From contig CM072338.1 in assembly GCA_036874045.1 (NCBI GenBank), positions 15,336,501 to 15,400,500 of the forward strand: DNA of 64,000 nt, in the 5' to 3' direction. Shown here in pieces: positions 1 through 11,700 of this stretch; within the stretch, counting starts at the first letter, position 1; every line of letters begins with the position of its first letter. A model generated the notes under the pieces. It was not told the DNA's origin and searched no databases. It was given only the letters and a program-made list of their open reading frames with translations. Source of the DNA: Cymodocea nodosa (lineage: Eukaryota; Streptophyta; Magnoliopsida; Alismatales; Cymodoceaceae). Made by a program: the position numbers and the translations under genes.

Positions 1-318
1 ACGGAAAATTTTCTGCAGACAATTGAAAAAAAACTGCCCTCACCGGAAGAATATATTCACCAGCTTCTTCCTTCCAAAGCTGAAAGCTGTCGGTTTGTTC
101 AGACAGGTAGATCAATATATGCCAAAGCTGTCGGTTCCTTCCGTCGTTACCCCGATCCGTCCATCCCTCCTCCTCCTCCTCCTCCTCTTCCACTTCCTCC
201 ACGGACATCAGCCGACTGATCGTACTCGCCATGCGCCCGCGGCCGACCACCACGCACTAAGGAAGACGAAGAAAGGCACGGGGTTCCCGAGAATTGGTTG
301 ATCGATCCATCCCTCCAA
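1..318 (+). promoter_or_regulatory. Promoter / 5' UTR-like first exon, possibly of the WIT gene
   Basis: The stretch is GC- and CT-richer than its surroundings, with a TCC repeat at about 166-187. It ends at a good splice donor (AAG|GTACGA, GT at 319-320). No protein is recognisable. CT-rich leaders followed by a donor are typical of plant 5' UTR exons. The next + strand gene is the WIT gene, whose first coding exon starts behind an acceptor at 18450-18451, so it needs an upstream non-coding exon. Linking the two is inference; this could also be the start of another transcript. Confidence 0.4.
166..187. repeat. TCC trinucleotide microsatellite
   Basis: Seven or so TCC/CTC units within the presumed 5' UTR. 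CT-rich repeats are common in plant leaders. Confidence 0.8.
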
Positions 319-320
319 GG

Positions 321-3300
321 TACGACGGACGAATTGTGTTTCACGTTGTCGGATTGTGGCTTCGGAAATGGTTGGACGGTGTTTCGTTCCCTCGTCCGGG
401 GTCCGTGTTCTACGTTTTCGATGATGTCGGGATTTATTTCTTGGTTTCTAAGGATATGGGAAACGAAAGCGACCACTTGCTCTTTTGTGACGTGTTAAGT
501 CAAGCTCCCTCTTGATTGAGTGTTTGAATTTGACCAAATTTCCTTGACGTTACTTTCGTTGAGTGCGACGGATGGTCAAGGGAAATGGGAAAAGCCATAT
601 AGTGCATGGTGACGGTGTGTTTGATTAAGTATTCGTTGTTTGAAATGTTGTTCCAATTTACACTCAAGACGAAAACTTGTGGAACCATGCCAAGTTGATA
701 ATGCGGCATTGAAAACTTTAGTTAAGCTTCGTTTTTTGAACTACTCATTATCAAGGATGTATCACTTTTCTTGAAGGTGAGAATAGGATGATTCTCATTG
801 AAAAAAAGCATTATAGAATGAATGAATAAGAAATTACAAAAAAGCAAGGGTTCTCTCTATAGTTGATGATCAGCAAAAAATGGTGTTGAAGTCTTACCAT
901 GTACATTTATGAGACATTTAACAAACAATATTGAGTCTAATCCACCTGTCAAAGATGTCTATTCTTCACAATTACTGTGCTCACTTATATTGCATAAGCA
1001 TTGCCCAAGTAAGAAGATGCAATTATTGACCAAGAAGAGAGTTGCTAATAACGAAAATGTGAGGAAAGGCCTTATTTTCTCAATCGGAAAATTTAGTGAC
1101 ACCCTTGATAATCAGGAAGGTTCATGTACGGTTGGTGACACCTTCAATAAGTTTACGTAGTAGTAGGGCTTTCCAAGCTCTTCTGATCCACATCTGAGTG
1201 CTCTCAGACAATTTAGAGTTCCACATTTGTTTGCTGATGTCCTCAGACAAATTAGAATTCCACCAGGAGCACATGTTCAGCTTTTTTTATTAGGAATATG
1301 AATTTCAAAATATTATTTTTATCACATTCTATTTTTATCTTGCTTGTTAAAAGTGTAAAAACATAAATTCTAAACATATGGACCCCTTCATTATATTAAC
1401 CAGTTCACTAGACTGATTGACTTGTGCACCAGTGTTGCCATTTAATTCCCTGGTTTAGGAGGTTCAGTCATAAAGATGGTACAACAAGCAGATTAAGAAT
1501 TATATAATCGGCCTGTCACAGTTCAATTAGTTGTCTAGTCCAATTCTAGTAGTGATGGTATTGAAACATGGCAAAAAGAAGCTTTTTTTGATAATGCAAA
1601 TGACAAAAGGAAGTGATTTCCTACAGATGAGAGTGTGATAATGCATTGGTGAAACCTTTTTTTGATAATGCAATTTAGCTAAGTCCTGCATTGGTGAAAG
1701 CTTTGTGTAGTTGTCCTTTTGGAGTTATACCGAATAAGTTGGGGACAATCAATGGGCAGTCTAGAATCTAGTTATTTCCTTACCTAATTGTATAATGTCA
1801 AGATAATGTCATCACTTGCATGGATAAGAGAGGAAAAGTAATCTTTGCGATTGTTAAGACTTTGGGCTTTGAAGAACTTTCACTTAGTCCAATTATAGGA
1901 TGATGTATATTTGAATCTCAATGGATTGAAAAGAAAACATTGCTTATGTTTTTAGTTCCTTGGTTATTATAGCCATTGTTTATCTCCACAACTACTGAAG
2001 CACCATTTGGTTTAGTTTTTCTGGTTTAGCTTCTTTGTTTTTCCTAGAATCATAGTTGTTGAAAGTAGAATTTTAATCTTCTTGGGGATTACAGAACCAC
2101 AGTATCTTATGATCTCAACTATCTTTAGTTGATTTAGTTTCTGATGAGGATCATTTTTTGTATAAAAGTTGGACCAAATTCGACCAGTCAATTATTTCAA
2201 GAAAGGTGCTTCTACAAATAAATTTATCTTATAGAAAATTTGATTGCTGTCATTGTTAAATAGTTGAGTTCTTTTGCCGTAGGCATAATGAAACACCACT
2301 TAAGAGAGTATTGATGATTTTCATTCTAATTTTTTTTTCAGCTAGGAGTTTATCCTACTAACTTTCATGGCCTTTTATATATTTTAGGTTCTTCATGTAT
2401 AATCTGTTAAAAATATTAAACTTTGTAGCCCTTGGGTTCTAAAAATAATTTTTATACCCCTTGAAACATTTGATGTTAGCTTATATGCTCTTTCATTAAT
2501 GGATGTGTCAGCTACTTTCATCATTTGTTTTCAACAAAAGGATGAACATACTTTCCATCAACAGAAGTAGTTTGTTGAGTGCAGAGGCCCCATTCACATT
2601 CACCTATATTATTGAAATTTGCTAAGGAAAATTTGCTATGTTCAAGCATGCAAGTGGCATGTGTCTAGCTCTAGCTACCTAAAAAATATCTTATAGTTTC
2701 AGCATACCTTTAGTATCTTTTGTCACACCATCAAAAGAGAAATCATTTCCAACAACCATTGAGAGCTAATACCATTTGTTGTCAAGGAGATAACAAGCAA
2801 AGAGATGGTGAATAGGTAGAGGGTTAAGATCATAGTATCTTGTGTTGGTATTACATTGAGTATTGGTGGATAACAAGAGTGGCTAGTGCAAAAGCACGAA
2901 ACCCCATATTTTTAGTAAAAAACTCCAAATTTTAACTTGAAACTCTAGGACAAGATGATGAATGCTATAGTGCACATATGAATTCAATTAAATTTAATTT
3001 TATGCATTTTTATAGTTAAAATGCTACATATAATCAATACCATTATTTACATGCATGCAAAAAAACCATAACAACTGTTGAGATAAAGTCCACATAAGTA
3101 TAAAAGAAAAAGAACTTGGACTTATATGAAGGGAGACCTGTTACTCATTTCAATTGATTTTGAGTTAGATTTTCACTTAGTATCAAAGTTGGTTCCTATT
3201 GTGGGTCATTCATAGACATAGAAAATATAAAAAGTCATAAGTGATGGAATGTGTCAAGACAAAACCTTACATTATTATAAAAAAAGCCTGACCTTATATA

Positions 3301-5870
3301 AAGGAGGACCCGAAACTCATTGCTAATTGATTTTTAGTTAGAATTTTACTACAACAATGATATATGTTCCAAAATAATAATTCTCATACTAATAGGTATT
3401 GACCTTGTACATGCATGTTCAATATCATGCAGAATTTCTTGGTTAATTGAAGTCATCATGATCTTGTCAACATAGCTGTTGTCAAAAGATTTATTCACAC
3501 ATTTATTGTTCTCTCCATATATTGGCATATGTTGGAGGGAGGAAGAAGAATTGCAAAGCACATATTGGTTGTATTGGTTGAAATTTCATCTATATTAGTT
3601 GAGATGTATTTCTACAACTAGCAGATTGTTAGGTTTTGGGTGAAATGTTAATATCTTTTTGATATGGATCAAAATTTTCCCCAATATCATGCCAAAAGCA
3701 ATAAACATGGGCTTATTAGATCTTGTAACTTTGAAAACCAATATGTATCAATGACATTTTACTAATATGGTATTCCATGGTTGAGACCTACAGCATCTTA
3801 ATACCATTGGTTTTTTTCAATAAACTTCCATTGATCTATTTATGAGGTGGCAACCCAAGTACTGAGAAAGTACATGGGGGAGGACCAAGCCCAAGCCCAC
3901 CTTCCATTACAAAAAAAAGAAAATTGAAAAGAGCTATAACTCTTGACAACCTAAGAAAACACCCCCAATTAGGTAGGGTATTACTTCACTTATAGACTAG
4001 CCAATTGCCATTTGTCTAATTTCCAAGTACCCCTCACTGAGGAAGGAAGCTCCCATGTCTCCTAATACACTGGCTTTCTACCTTTTTGAGTCCCCTCCTT
4101 AGGTAGGAGGTCAACTACTTTGTTAGCTTGGTCACATATCCTAAGGCATGAACTTGCTAAATTATGTAGATGAGATGGTCTCAGAATGGGTATACTTGCC
4201 AACAATTGTAACTTCTATCATTGATGATCTCTGTAATGCCTTTAGAATTTGCTTTTACTTTTAATCTTGATAGGTTTATCAGAAGTTGGATACAAAAGAT
4301 TAATCCTTCATATAGTGCCTTAGGAGAGGTTTGTGCGACCAAGAAATAATAGGAAATGGGAGAAAAGGAATTCCTGTTATTTCTTGTGTTTGTGTCAATA
4401 AAAATGGGATGAGATGATTTTCTATTGTTTCCTTCCGTATTAAAGAAAATATTTTTCGTTATTTTCTACCTCACTTCTTTCGAAACAATATAGACTTGTA
4501 ATATAATAAATAATATATAACTATCAATATAATTATAATAAATTAAAATATAGTAATTATAATTATAATAATAAATAACATATTATAATTATAATATTTT
4601 AAAATAAATAATAACATTAATGTAATATCAAGAAGTATGATTATAATAATAAATAAATAATAACATATTATAATTATAATAGATTAAAATAAAAAATAAT
4701 GTTGAAGAATGATACTACATTATAATACATTAAAGTATAATAACGTTAACATTATAAGAATAAATAATACATTAACATATTCAACAACTTAATAATATGT
4801 TAAATAAGTAACATTAATTTCAACATAACTTAATAATATTAAATAATACATTAACATATTATTTTTGAAAAAATATAGATTGTAATGAATAATGTTGTTT
4901 ATGTTAATTACAAATATATTATTTCACATGTTACATCTATATTTAATGAAATGTTAATATATACTATAATATTTAAAATATTACTTTTCAAATATAATAC
5001 ATTTTTTTAATTTATTAGTTATTTTTTTAATTTCCTATCATTTTTGTCAAGTTGATAGTAATTTTTGTCAATTTATTATTTAATATTTTAAGAATTATTA
5101 AATAATCTTTTTTCTACAACTGCATAAATACCTCATTTTTGGCTTTTTGATCATTTCCTCTTGCACACAAATAATCTTATATTTTCTATCATTATTTTCA
5201 TTTCTCACCATTTTCACCATTTTTTATCGTTTCATTTCTTAATGGAAAATGTGCACAAATGGGCTCCTAAGTTCAATATTTTTGAAAGCTCTTTGGAAAA
5301 TGCCATGATCATATTACCACTCTCATTTTTTATTATCCCACCCCCTCTAGCAAGACCATTGTACATGTAGGTTTCATTGGTGTTAAGTTTCAAATTGTTT
5401 GGGGTTGGTACCATTTAACCCATCTTTGGCTCTAGACATTCAACAGTATTCAATGGTACATTTGTGGTACCATTGAGTTCAAGAAGGCACTGTTCCACTT
5501 AGCTTTTGCATTTTAGTTTGGTTGCACTTGCAATAAAATTCTACGCGGGCCATTCCACCCAGTTTTTGATATTTGCAAAAGAACCTTTACTGTTTGCATA
5601 TTTCACATTACATCTTTCCTTCCATATCTCCCAAAGCATATAAGTACATATATATTTCTTAAAAGTTTCCATGTAATTTCCTTTACACCTAACTTGGAGG
5701 AGCTAGAGCATTAGATGTTTTTAGACAGTTTTACCTTTAACTTCCATAGTAAACATTTTTTCATACCATCTTGTAATAGGTGGATCATTTCCCTTCATAG
5801 AAAATGTGATATTTGATTCCATAGTATCTAGATTGGTGATTTTGTCGATTTGGATCTTTTTTGGCAAGTT
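321..5870. other. Non-coding stretch, presumed part of a very long 5' UTR intron
   Basis: No coding region could be supported on either strand. The sequence is AT-rich and unstructured, extremely so at about 4480-5120, where short TAATA/TATAAT motifs recur. At about 3840-3930 a stretch with a poly-A run resembles the tail of a retroposed sequence, but no domain is visible. Confidence 0.5.
4480..5120. repeat. Extreme AT-rich block
   Basis: Almost pure A/T for about 640 bases, made of degenerate repeats of aataata and ttataat words. No phasing to one unit could be fixed by eye. It may be an expanded simple sequence or a matrix-attachment-like region; function unknown. Confidence 0.6.
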
Positions 5871-6099
5871 TGATGCAAAACGCACCTAAACTTTTGGATC
5901 AATTGATCTGCATCAACAGATCAGCTCCAAATTAGTGGATTAGCTTTGGAGGATGGGGCATTGGATGATGCCAAAGGCACTAGCAACCCACAAATCTTGC
6001 CACTCTCCACCAGAAGGTTGATGCCCAACACTAGCTAGGCCTTCTATCCCTTTTAATGGCTTCAATAGAGTTATATCTCTCCTGTCTACATAGCTCATA

Positions 6100-6516
6100 C
6101 AACCGCTAGGTTATCACTTGACTTGATATTACCTATATAGTTAATCTCTTTAGTCAGTTTATACATGCACCAAGGGTTATTCATTGGTAAGGAGTCATTA
6201 AAGTTCTTGCCTATCTAAAGAAAACTTCTGGAAAATGTCTATTTTACAAAAATCATGGACACTTACGAGTTGAAGCCTATTCTGATATTGGGTATGCAGG
6301 AGATAGGTTGGACAAAAAGTCTACCTTAGGCTGCTGTACTTATCTGGGAGGAAACTTAGTGACATGGCGCAACAAAAATAAAATGTCGTGTCCAAGTCAA
6401 GTGTAGAAGCAAAGTACAGAACAATGTCTCAAACTACCTTAGGGATGATCTAGTTGAAAACTATACTTCATAAGTTGGGAGTAGATGTTCTAACTCCTAT
6501 GTTGATGTATTGTGAC
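6100..6516 (+). pseudogene. Old Ty1/copia relic, left part: end of RT and RNase H
   Basis: Interrupted + strand reading frames give the copia RT/RNase H join (ITYIVNLFSQFMHAP, from about 6135) and RNase H pieces (KSTLGCCTYLGGNLVTW at about 6318-6370). The frame reaches the YCD of the RNase H motif at 6508-6516 and is cut there by the 5' LTR of a younger element. The continuation (NQ..IYIASNSTFYKWTKHI) starts again just after 11354. It has several stops and frameshifts, so it is dead. No left LTR was found. Confidence 0.75.
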
Positions 6517-6643
6517 TGTTAGAGTTGTGTTTGTTGTTATTTAGTAAATGGATCCTTATATGGATTCTACCCCTTTTATATATACTTGTAATCTTTCTTT
6601 TAAGAAAATATACAAAACTCTTTTCTCTTCTCCACCTCCAACA
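6517..6643 (+). repeat. 5' LTR of the copia element
   Basis: 127 bp, begins TGTTAGAG and ends CCAACA. It contains the tatatatacttgtaat box, also in the 3' LTR, probably the promoter and poly(A) region. It differs from the 3' LTR by roughly ten substitutions and one small indel, pointing to an old insertion. Confidence 0.9.
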
Positions 6644-6664
6644 TAGTATAAGAGCTAGGTTACA

Positions 6665-6850
6665 TTTTCCTAGGCCCCTAGCCGCCGCCGCCGTTGTCGT
6701 TGTAGTCATAGCCTTCACGGTTGTCGCGGCCACAATTGTCGTCGTCGTTGTCACGACCGCAGCCACTGCTGACTGTGTCACAATTGCCACTGTAGCCGTC
6801 ATGGTTGCTGCCTTCGGTCGTGCCGCCGCTGCTGGCACCAACCTATCTGT
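6665..6850 (+). other. GC-rich GTC/GCC leader of the copia element
   Basis: A stretch dominated by GCC, GTC and GTT triplets just after the primer-binding site, far richer in GC than its surroundings. Open frames on both strands here are low-complexity (Val/Ala/Thr runs) and I do not regard them as genes. It is probably the untranslated leader of the element. Confidence 0.6.
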
Positions 6851-7139
6851 AGGCATCCTCTAGGGCAATACATTGGATGTTGTGGACGTTAGTGTTGCTG
6901 ACTGGGTTGAAGGGCTCTCATGGGGAGAGGTGTGGCTATCACCTTGGATGGTGACTAGTAGAAGTTGTTGGGTCAGCTGGAGTTGCTGACCTAGTGCAGA
7001 AGGTGGTTGCTGAAACCACCGAGGTTGTAGAAGATGGCTACTGAAACCATTTATAGGGTCCAGTTTTTTTTTTTTTGGCTTGATGACATTTAGGGACTCT
7101 GTGATTCGTCCCTTGTTGAGGCCATCTGTGAAGCTTAAT

Positions 7140-7958
7140 GAACTTAACTATCACACCTGATCATTGAACTTCCTCACCTTTGTAGTTGCTTAGAAGAAGA
7201 GCAAGCACCTAACCCAGCCGTTGATGGATATCAAGGAGGTAGGGTATGACAACTGGTTTGCTAATAATGCTACTGCAATCACTTGGTTAGAGAATAACAT
7301 TGAGCTGATCGTAGCTAAGGGTGTTATGATGCTTCGCCTAGCCAAACTGATATGGGATACTTTTAGATAGATGTATGCGGAAGAGAAAAACATCTTGAAG
7401 GTGTATGATGTTTATGAGCAGATTTTCACACTCAAGATGGACAGTCAATCTATGCAGGAATATTATGGGACGATGAGGTCTCTCTTTGAGGAGTTGAATG
7501 CTTTTTAGCCTCCGACTACTAACTTGACCATACTCTAGAGGTATAGGAATGATCTATAGGTGGCTGCATTTTTGTCTGGTCTCCCTCAGGAGCTAGTCTC
7601 TCAGGTCCGGGGACACCTACTAGGGAGAGATACTACACTTAATTTGGGCTCTGCCTTTGCTCAAGTCTTTCGTATCTCCAAGGTAGACAATATGACTATT
7701 ACAGAGACTCAGGACAGCTTAGCTTTGGTAGTAAAGGGGACATCTGGTCGGCAGGAGAGTCATCCCAACTTTGTCTCTAGCCAAGGGGGATCTGGGCGAC
7801 GTAGGACTCCCTGCATTCATTGTGGTAAAGTTAACTACTGTTCTGAGAAGTGTTGGGAGAAATTTGGCAAATTGGCTTGGGCGAGAGTGGTGACAGAATC
7901 TAATGGTAACTCAACTGATGGTAGTATCTCTAGGGAGGCTTCTGTGGTGATTACTTAA
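7140..7958 (+). pseudogene. Copia gag relic
   Basis: The + strand encodes a gag-like protein in broken frames. An open C-terminal part runs 7560-7958 and ends with a zinc-knuckle-like CIHCGKVNYCSEKC (about 7812-7853), in which the usual His of CX2CX4HX4C appears replaced by Tyr. Upstream, residues around 7480-7510 read EELNAF then a TAG where relatives usually have Gln. Gag would form the capsid-like particle. Not functional. Confidence 0.75.
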
Positions 7959-8029
7959 CAAGAGTATGAGAGGTTGAAGAGGGCACAAGGCCCTAATCAT
8001 ACTGTCGTGGCTTCCTTGGCTTTCACTTC

Positions 8030-11000
8030 TAGTATGACTGTACGTACAAGTGAGGCACAATCCTGTATTATCGACTCTGGTGCCTCTCAGAACATGATAG
8101 GTTGCCTTACATTTTTCTCTCGCCTCTAGAAAATTCCAAGTCTCCACAGTGTCACTGTGGCTGATGGTCGCTTATGCCTGATATCTGGACATGGTATTGC
8201 TGAGGTCACATCAAATATTTGACTTGAGAACACCTTTTTTGTCCCTGAATTTTCAGTTAACTTGATTTTAATTAGTGCCATTATTACCCAGTTATCTTAC
8301 TTTGTGATATTCTTTCCCTTCCATTGTATCTTTTAGGATCTGCGGACGAGGGTGAGAATTAGTTTGGGCCATAAAAGGAGTACTGAGGAGTATATACTTG
8401 CTCGAGATACACCTTCATGTGGTCTGGCTGTCGTGCTATCCTCCACTGCTGTGTTGCCTTTTCTCTGACATCGTCATCTTGGTCACCTCTCAATCCATAA
8501 ACTGCAGCAGGCATTACCGTGGATTAATATTTCTGAGTTTCAGTGTGAGTCCTATCAAGTTGGCAAATATAGTTGTTCTTCTCACCCCCGTGTGTCTCTT
8601 ACAAAGAGTCTTGCTATGTTTGATCTGATTCATTGTGATGTTTGGGGTCCGAGTCGAGTAAATTCCTTAAGAGGTTATCGGTATTATCTTATGTTAGTTG
8701 ATGATTTCTCTCGTGTCTGTTGGGTGTACTTGTTAAAGGACAAAAAATCTATTGTTACTTCTATTGAAAATTTTGTTTGTGAAATTAGTACTTAGTTTTC
8801 TGCAACTCTGAAATGTCTTTGGACTGATAACACCTTTGAGTTTGTGAGCTCTCATTTTCAAAACCTCTGCCTTTCCAAAGGGATCCTTCACCAAACTACG
8901 TGTCCTCACACCTCTCAACAAAACAGGGTGGTTGAGAGGAAACATCATCATTTACTGGATGTCACGAGGACTATTCTGGTTCACATAAACGTTCCTAAGT
9001 ATTTTTGGACTGAAGCTGTTTTTACAACTGCCTACCTTATTAATAGGATGCTTTCTTCTCCTCTTGAGGGAGAGGTTCTTCTACACCGCCTCTATCCTGA
9101 CAGGGAATTGTTTCACCTAACTCCTAGAGTGTTTGGGTGCACAGCTTATGTTCAGGATTTTAATCTAGGATTGGATAAGCTTGATGCTCGTGCCTTCAAG
9201 TGTATGTTTGTCAGGTACTTTAGGACGCAGAAAGGGTATAGATGTTATCACCCTCCTACAAGACAATACTTCACTTCTTTTGATGTCACTTTTCTGGAGG
9301 ATCAATCCTATTTTTCGCAACAGGTCGATTCTATTGAGGAGTCTAACACCACTAGTCCTCTATTGCCCTACCTCACTCTTGATGACAGACATGTGGAGGA
9401 GACCCCTGACATAGCTGGGGTGGATAATGTGGTTGCAGACAGACCTATGCATGTGTATCAAAGGCGACAACGACTCGAGACTGTCTCTGTGGCTCCACCA
9501 AGGACCGCCTTAGATACAGATCTTACCATCTCAGATGAATTACCGATTGCTCTTTGTAAAGGTATACGCTCTTGCACACAACACCCCATCTCTCATTTTA
9601 TTTCTTATGATCACCTTACCTCATCCTGTCGTAATTTTACTCTATCTATCATGTTTGAGAGTGTACCTAAGACATACCAGGAAGCTTTATAATGTCCTTC
9701 TTGGAAATAAGTTATGGATCAGGAGATGCAAGCCTTGTGGTCACGAGGTACGTGGGAGCTAGTTCCTTGCCCTACTGATGCCAATCTAGTATCTTGCAAA
9801 TGAGTTTTCACTATGAAGTTCAAATCAGATGGTATAGTGGAGAGACACAAGACATGGCTTGTGGTTAGGAGCTTCACTTAAGAATATAGGGTTGATTATG
9901 CAGAAACTTTCTCTCTAGTGGCTCGCCTCAATTCTATTAGAGTATTACTATCTATGACTATTAATAAGGATTGGGAGCTTCACCAGCTTGATATAAAGAA
10001 TGTTTTCCTATATGAAGATTTGGTTGAGGAGGTGTATATGACACAACTCCTAGGGTACACCAGGCAGGAAGGCTAGATGCTTCCAGAGATTTATGGGTCC
10101 ACTATAAGAAAGTGATTTATGGGCTAAAGTAGAGTCCACGAGCCTGATTTGAGAGGCTTAGTAGTGTCTTGTTCAGCAGTGGTTTCCAGAGATGTGTAGT
10201 TGATCATTCAGTGTTCATTCGTAAGTCTGCACGAGGATACACTGTTATAGCAGTATATGTTGATGATATTCTTCTCACTAGTGATAATTAGGAGGGGATC
10301 ATCAAAAGCAAGGAGCATTTAGACACGGTCTTTGAAACAAAAGACCTAGGGTGTTCAAGGTACTTTCTGGGAGTGGAGTTTGCATACTCCAAGGGGAGGA
10401 TGATGTTGTCACAGAGGAAATATGCTCTTGACTTGTTGACAGAAACAGGGATGTTGGGGTGCAAACCAGAGGTTACACTTATTGAGCAAAACCCCCCCTT
10501 CTAGGATTCGTCATCAGAAGAGATGTTAGATCCTATGAGCTATCGCAGATTAGTAGGTAAACTCATTTATCTCACCGTTACCAGGCCTGACATTGCATAT
10601 ATTGTGGAACTATTTAGTTAATTATGCACCAGCCGAGAAGTGTACATTGGCAGGGAACTCTGCAAGTACTTGCGTACATCAAAGAAGCTCTAGGGAAGGG
10701 TCTATTGTATCAGTGTTGTGGACATTTGCAGGTTGAAACCTTCTCAGATGTTTACTTTGCTAGAGACAAAGGAGATAGGAAGTCCACATTTAAGTATCTA
10801 ACTTATGTGAGGGGGAATTTGGTTACCTGGAGGAGCAAGAAGTAAAGTATAGTCTCCTGCTCTAGCGTCGAGGTTGAGTATAGAGCCATAAGGTTCACAG
10901 AATGTGAGATAGTGTAGCTCAGTTCCTTTTTAAAGAAACTTAAGGTGATAGTTGATGGGGCGATGACTATGTACTGTGACAATCAATCTGCTATATATAT

Positions 11001-11209
11001 TGTTAAGAATGAGACTTTTCATGAGTACACGAAGTACATTGAGATTGATTGCTACTATATGAGGAATTTGGTCACCAGAGGAGTTGTTTGTACTCTACAT
11101 ATCTCTTCTTCTGAAGAATGAGCTGATATTCTAACCAAAGCTTTGAGTTACAAAACTTTCAATTATATATGTAACAAGCTGGGTCTAGTTAACATATACT
11201 CTCCAGCTT
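8030..11209 (+). pseudogene. Copia pol relic (protease, integrase, RT, RNase H)
   Basis: Domains in order: aspartic protease (DSGAS at about 8070-8085); integrase zinc region (about 8460-8580); integrase core with D in IHCDVWGP (about 8630), D in LWTDN (about 8823) and E in RVVERKH (about 8934); integrase C-terminus and GYRCYHPPTRQYF to about 9300; RT from about 9760 with YVDD at 10256-10267; RNase H with CDNQSAIYI at about 10976-11002 and the end at about 11209. The longest intact piece is 8844-9692. In-frame stops occur at 8793, 9801, 9879, 10130 and 10145, with frameshifts in RT. The protein is dead, but the order IN before RT firmly marks copia. Confidence 0.88.
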
Positions 11210-11218
11210 GAGGAGAAG

Positions 11219-11349
11219 TGTTAGAGTTGTGTTTCTTGTTATTTGGGTAAATGGATCCTACTTATATGGATCCTACCTCTTCTATATATACTTGTAATAT
11301 TTCTTTCAAGGAAATATACAAAACTCTTTTCTCTTCTCCACCTCTAACA
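11219..11349 (+). repeat. 3' LTR of the copia element
   Basis: 131 bp, begins TGTTAGAG directly after the polypurine tract and ends TCTAACA, followed by the target duplication copy GTGGC. Confidence 0.9.
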
Positions 11350-11354
11350 GTGGC

Positions 11355-11700
11355 AATCAAACTATCATATATATTGCTAGCAATTCCACTTTCTATAAGT
11401 GGACAAAACACATTAAGGTTGATTGTTACTTCATTAGAGATGATGTGTTGAAAAAGATTATTTCAACTTCTTACACCTGTTCCTCAGATGAACTTGCAGA
11501 TGTTTGCACCTAGGGAATGGAAATTTTGACATTTTATGTAACAAACTGAATATGCTAGATATATATGCTCTAACTTAAGGGAGAGTGTGGAGAGTTTTAT
11601 GTATAGTTCTTATATTGTTTTGTTGGATCACATAGTTTATTGTGGTCCAATGATCTTGTATATATATGTAAACATCTTCTTTGTACAATTCCTTAAATCA
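11355..11700 (+). pseudogene. Old copia relic, right part: RNase H end, polypurine tract, LTR start
   Basis: Continues the RNase H interrupted at 6516 (IYIASNSTFYKWTKHI, then DELADV). It runs to a pol end with NKLNMLDIYA at about 11543-11570, a purine-rich aagggagagtg tract at 11577-11587 and an LTR-like sequence from about 11588. The LTR-like part holds a ttgtatatatatgtaaac box. I could not fix the LTR end, because the gag of a third element is already visible by about 11770. Confidence 0.65.

Larger units (their letters stand above)
6517..11349 (+). mobile_element. Complete but decayed Ty1/copia LTR retrotransposon
   Basis: The element is bounded by two similar short LTRs (6517-6643 and 11219-11349), both TGTTAGAG...TAACA/CAACA. 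It is flanked by GTGAC (6512-6516) and GTGGC (11350-11354), a 5-bp target duplication with one difference. A degenerate primer-binding site (tataagagct, close to the usual copia tRNA-Met complement) follows the 5' LTR, and a polypurine tract (11211-11218) precedes the 3' LTR. Gene order gag-protease-integrase-RT-RNase H is that of copia. All domains carry stops, so it cannot move alone. It is inserted inside the RNase H of an older copia element. Confidence 0.9.

Noticed and set aside
23-301. 92-codon + frame at the window start and overlapping frames on both strands
   Set aside because: Low-complexity Leu/Ser runs from the CT-rich repeat; better read as a 5' UTR.
6497-6863. Long Val/Ala/Thr frames on both strands
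   Set aside because: Produced by GTC/GCC triplet repeats in the copia leader; they cross the LTR boundary and match no family.
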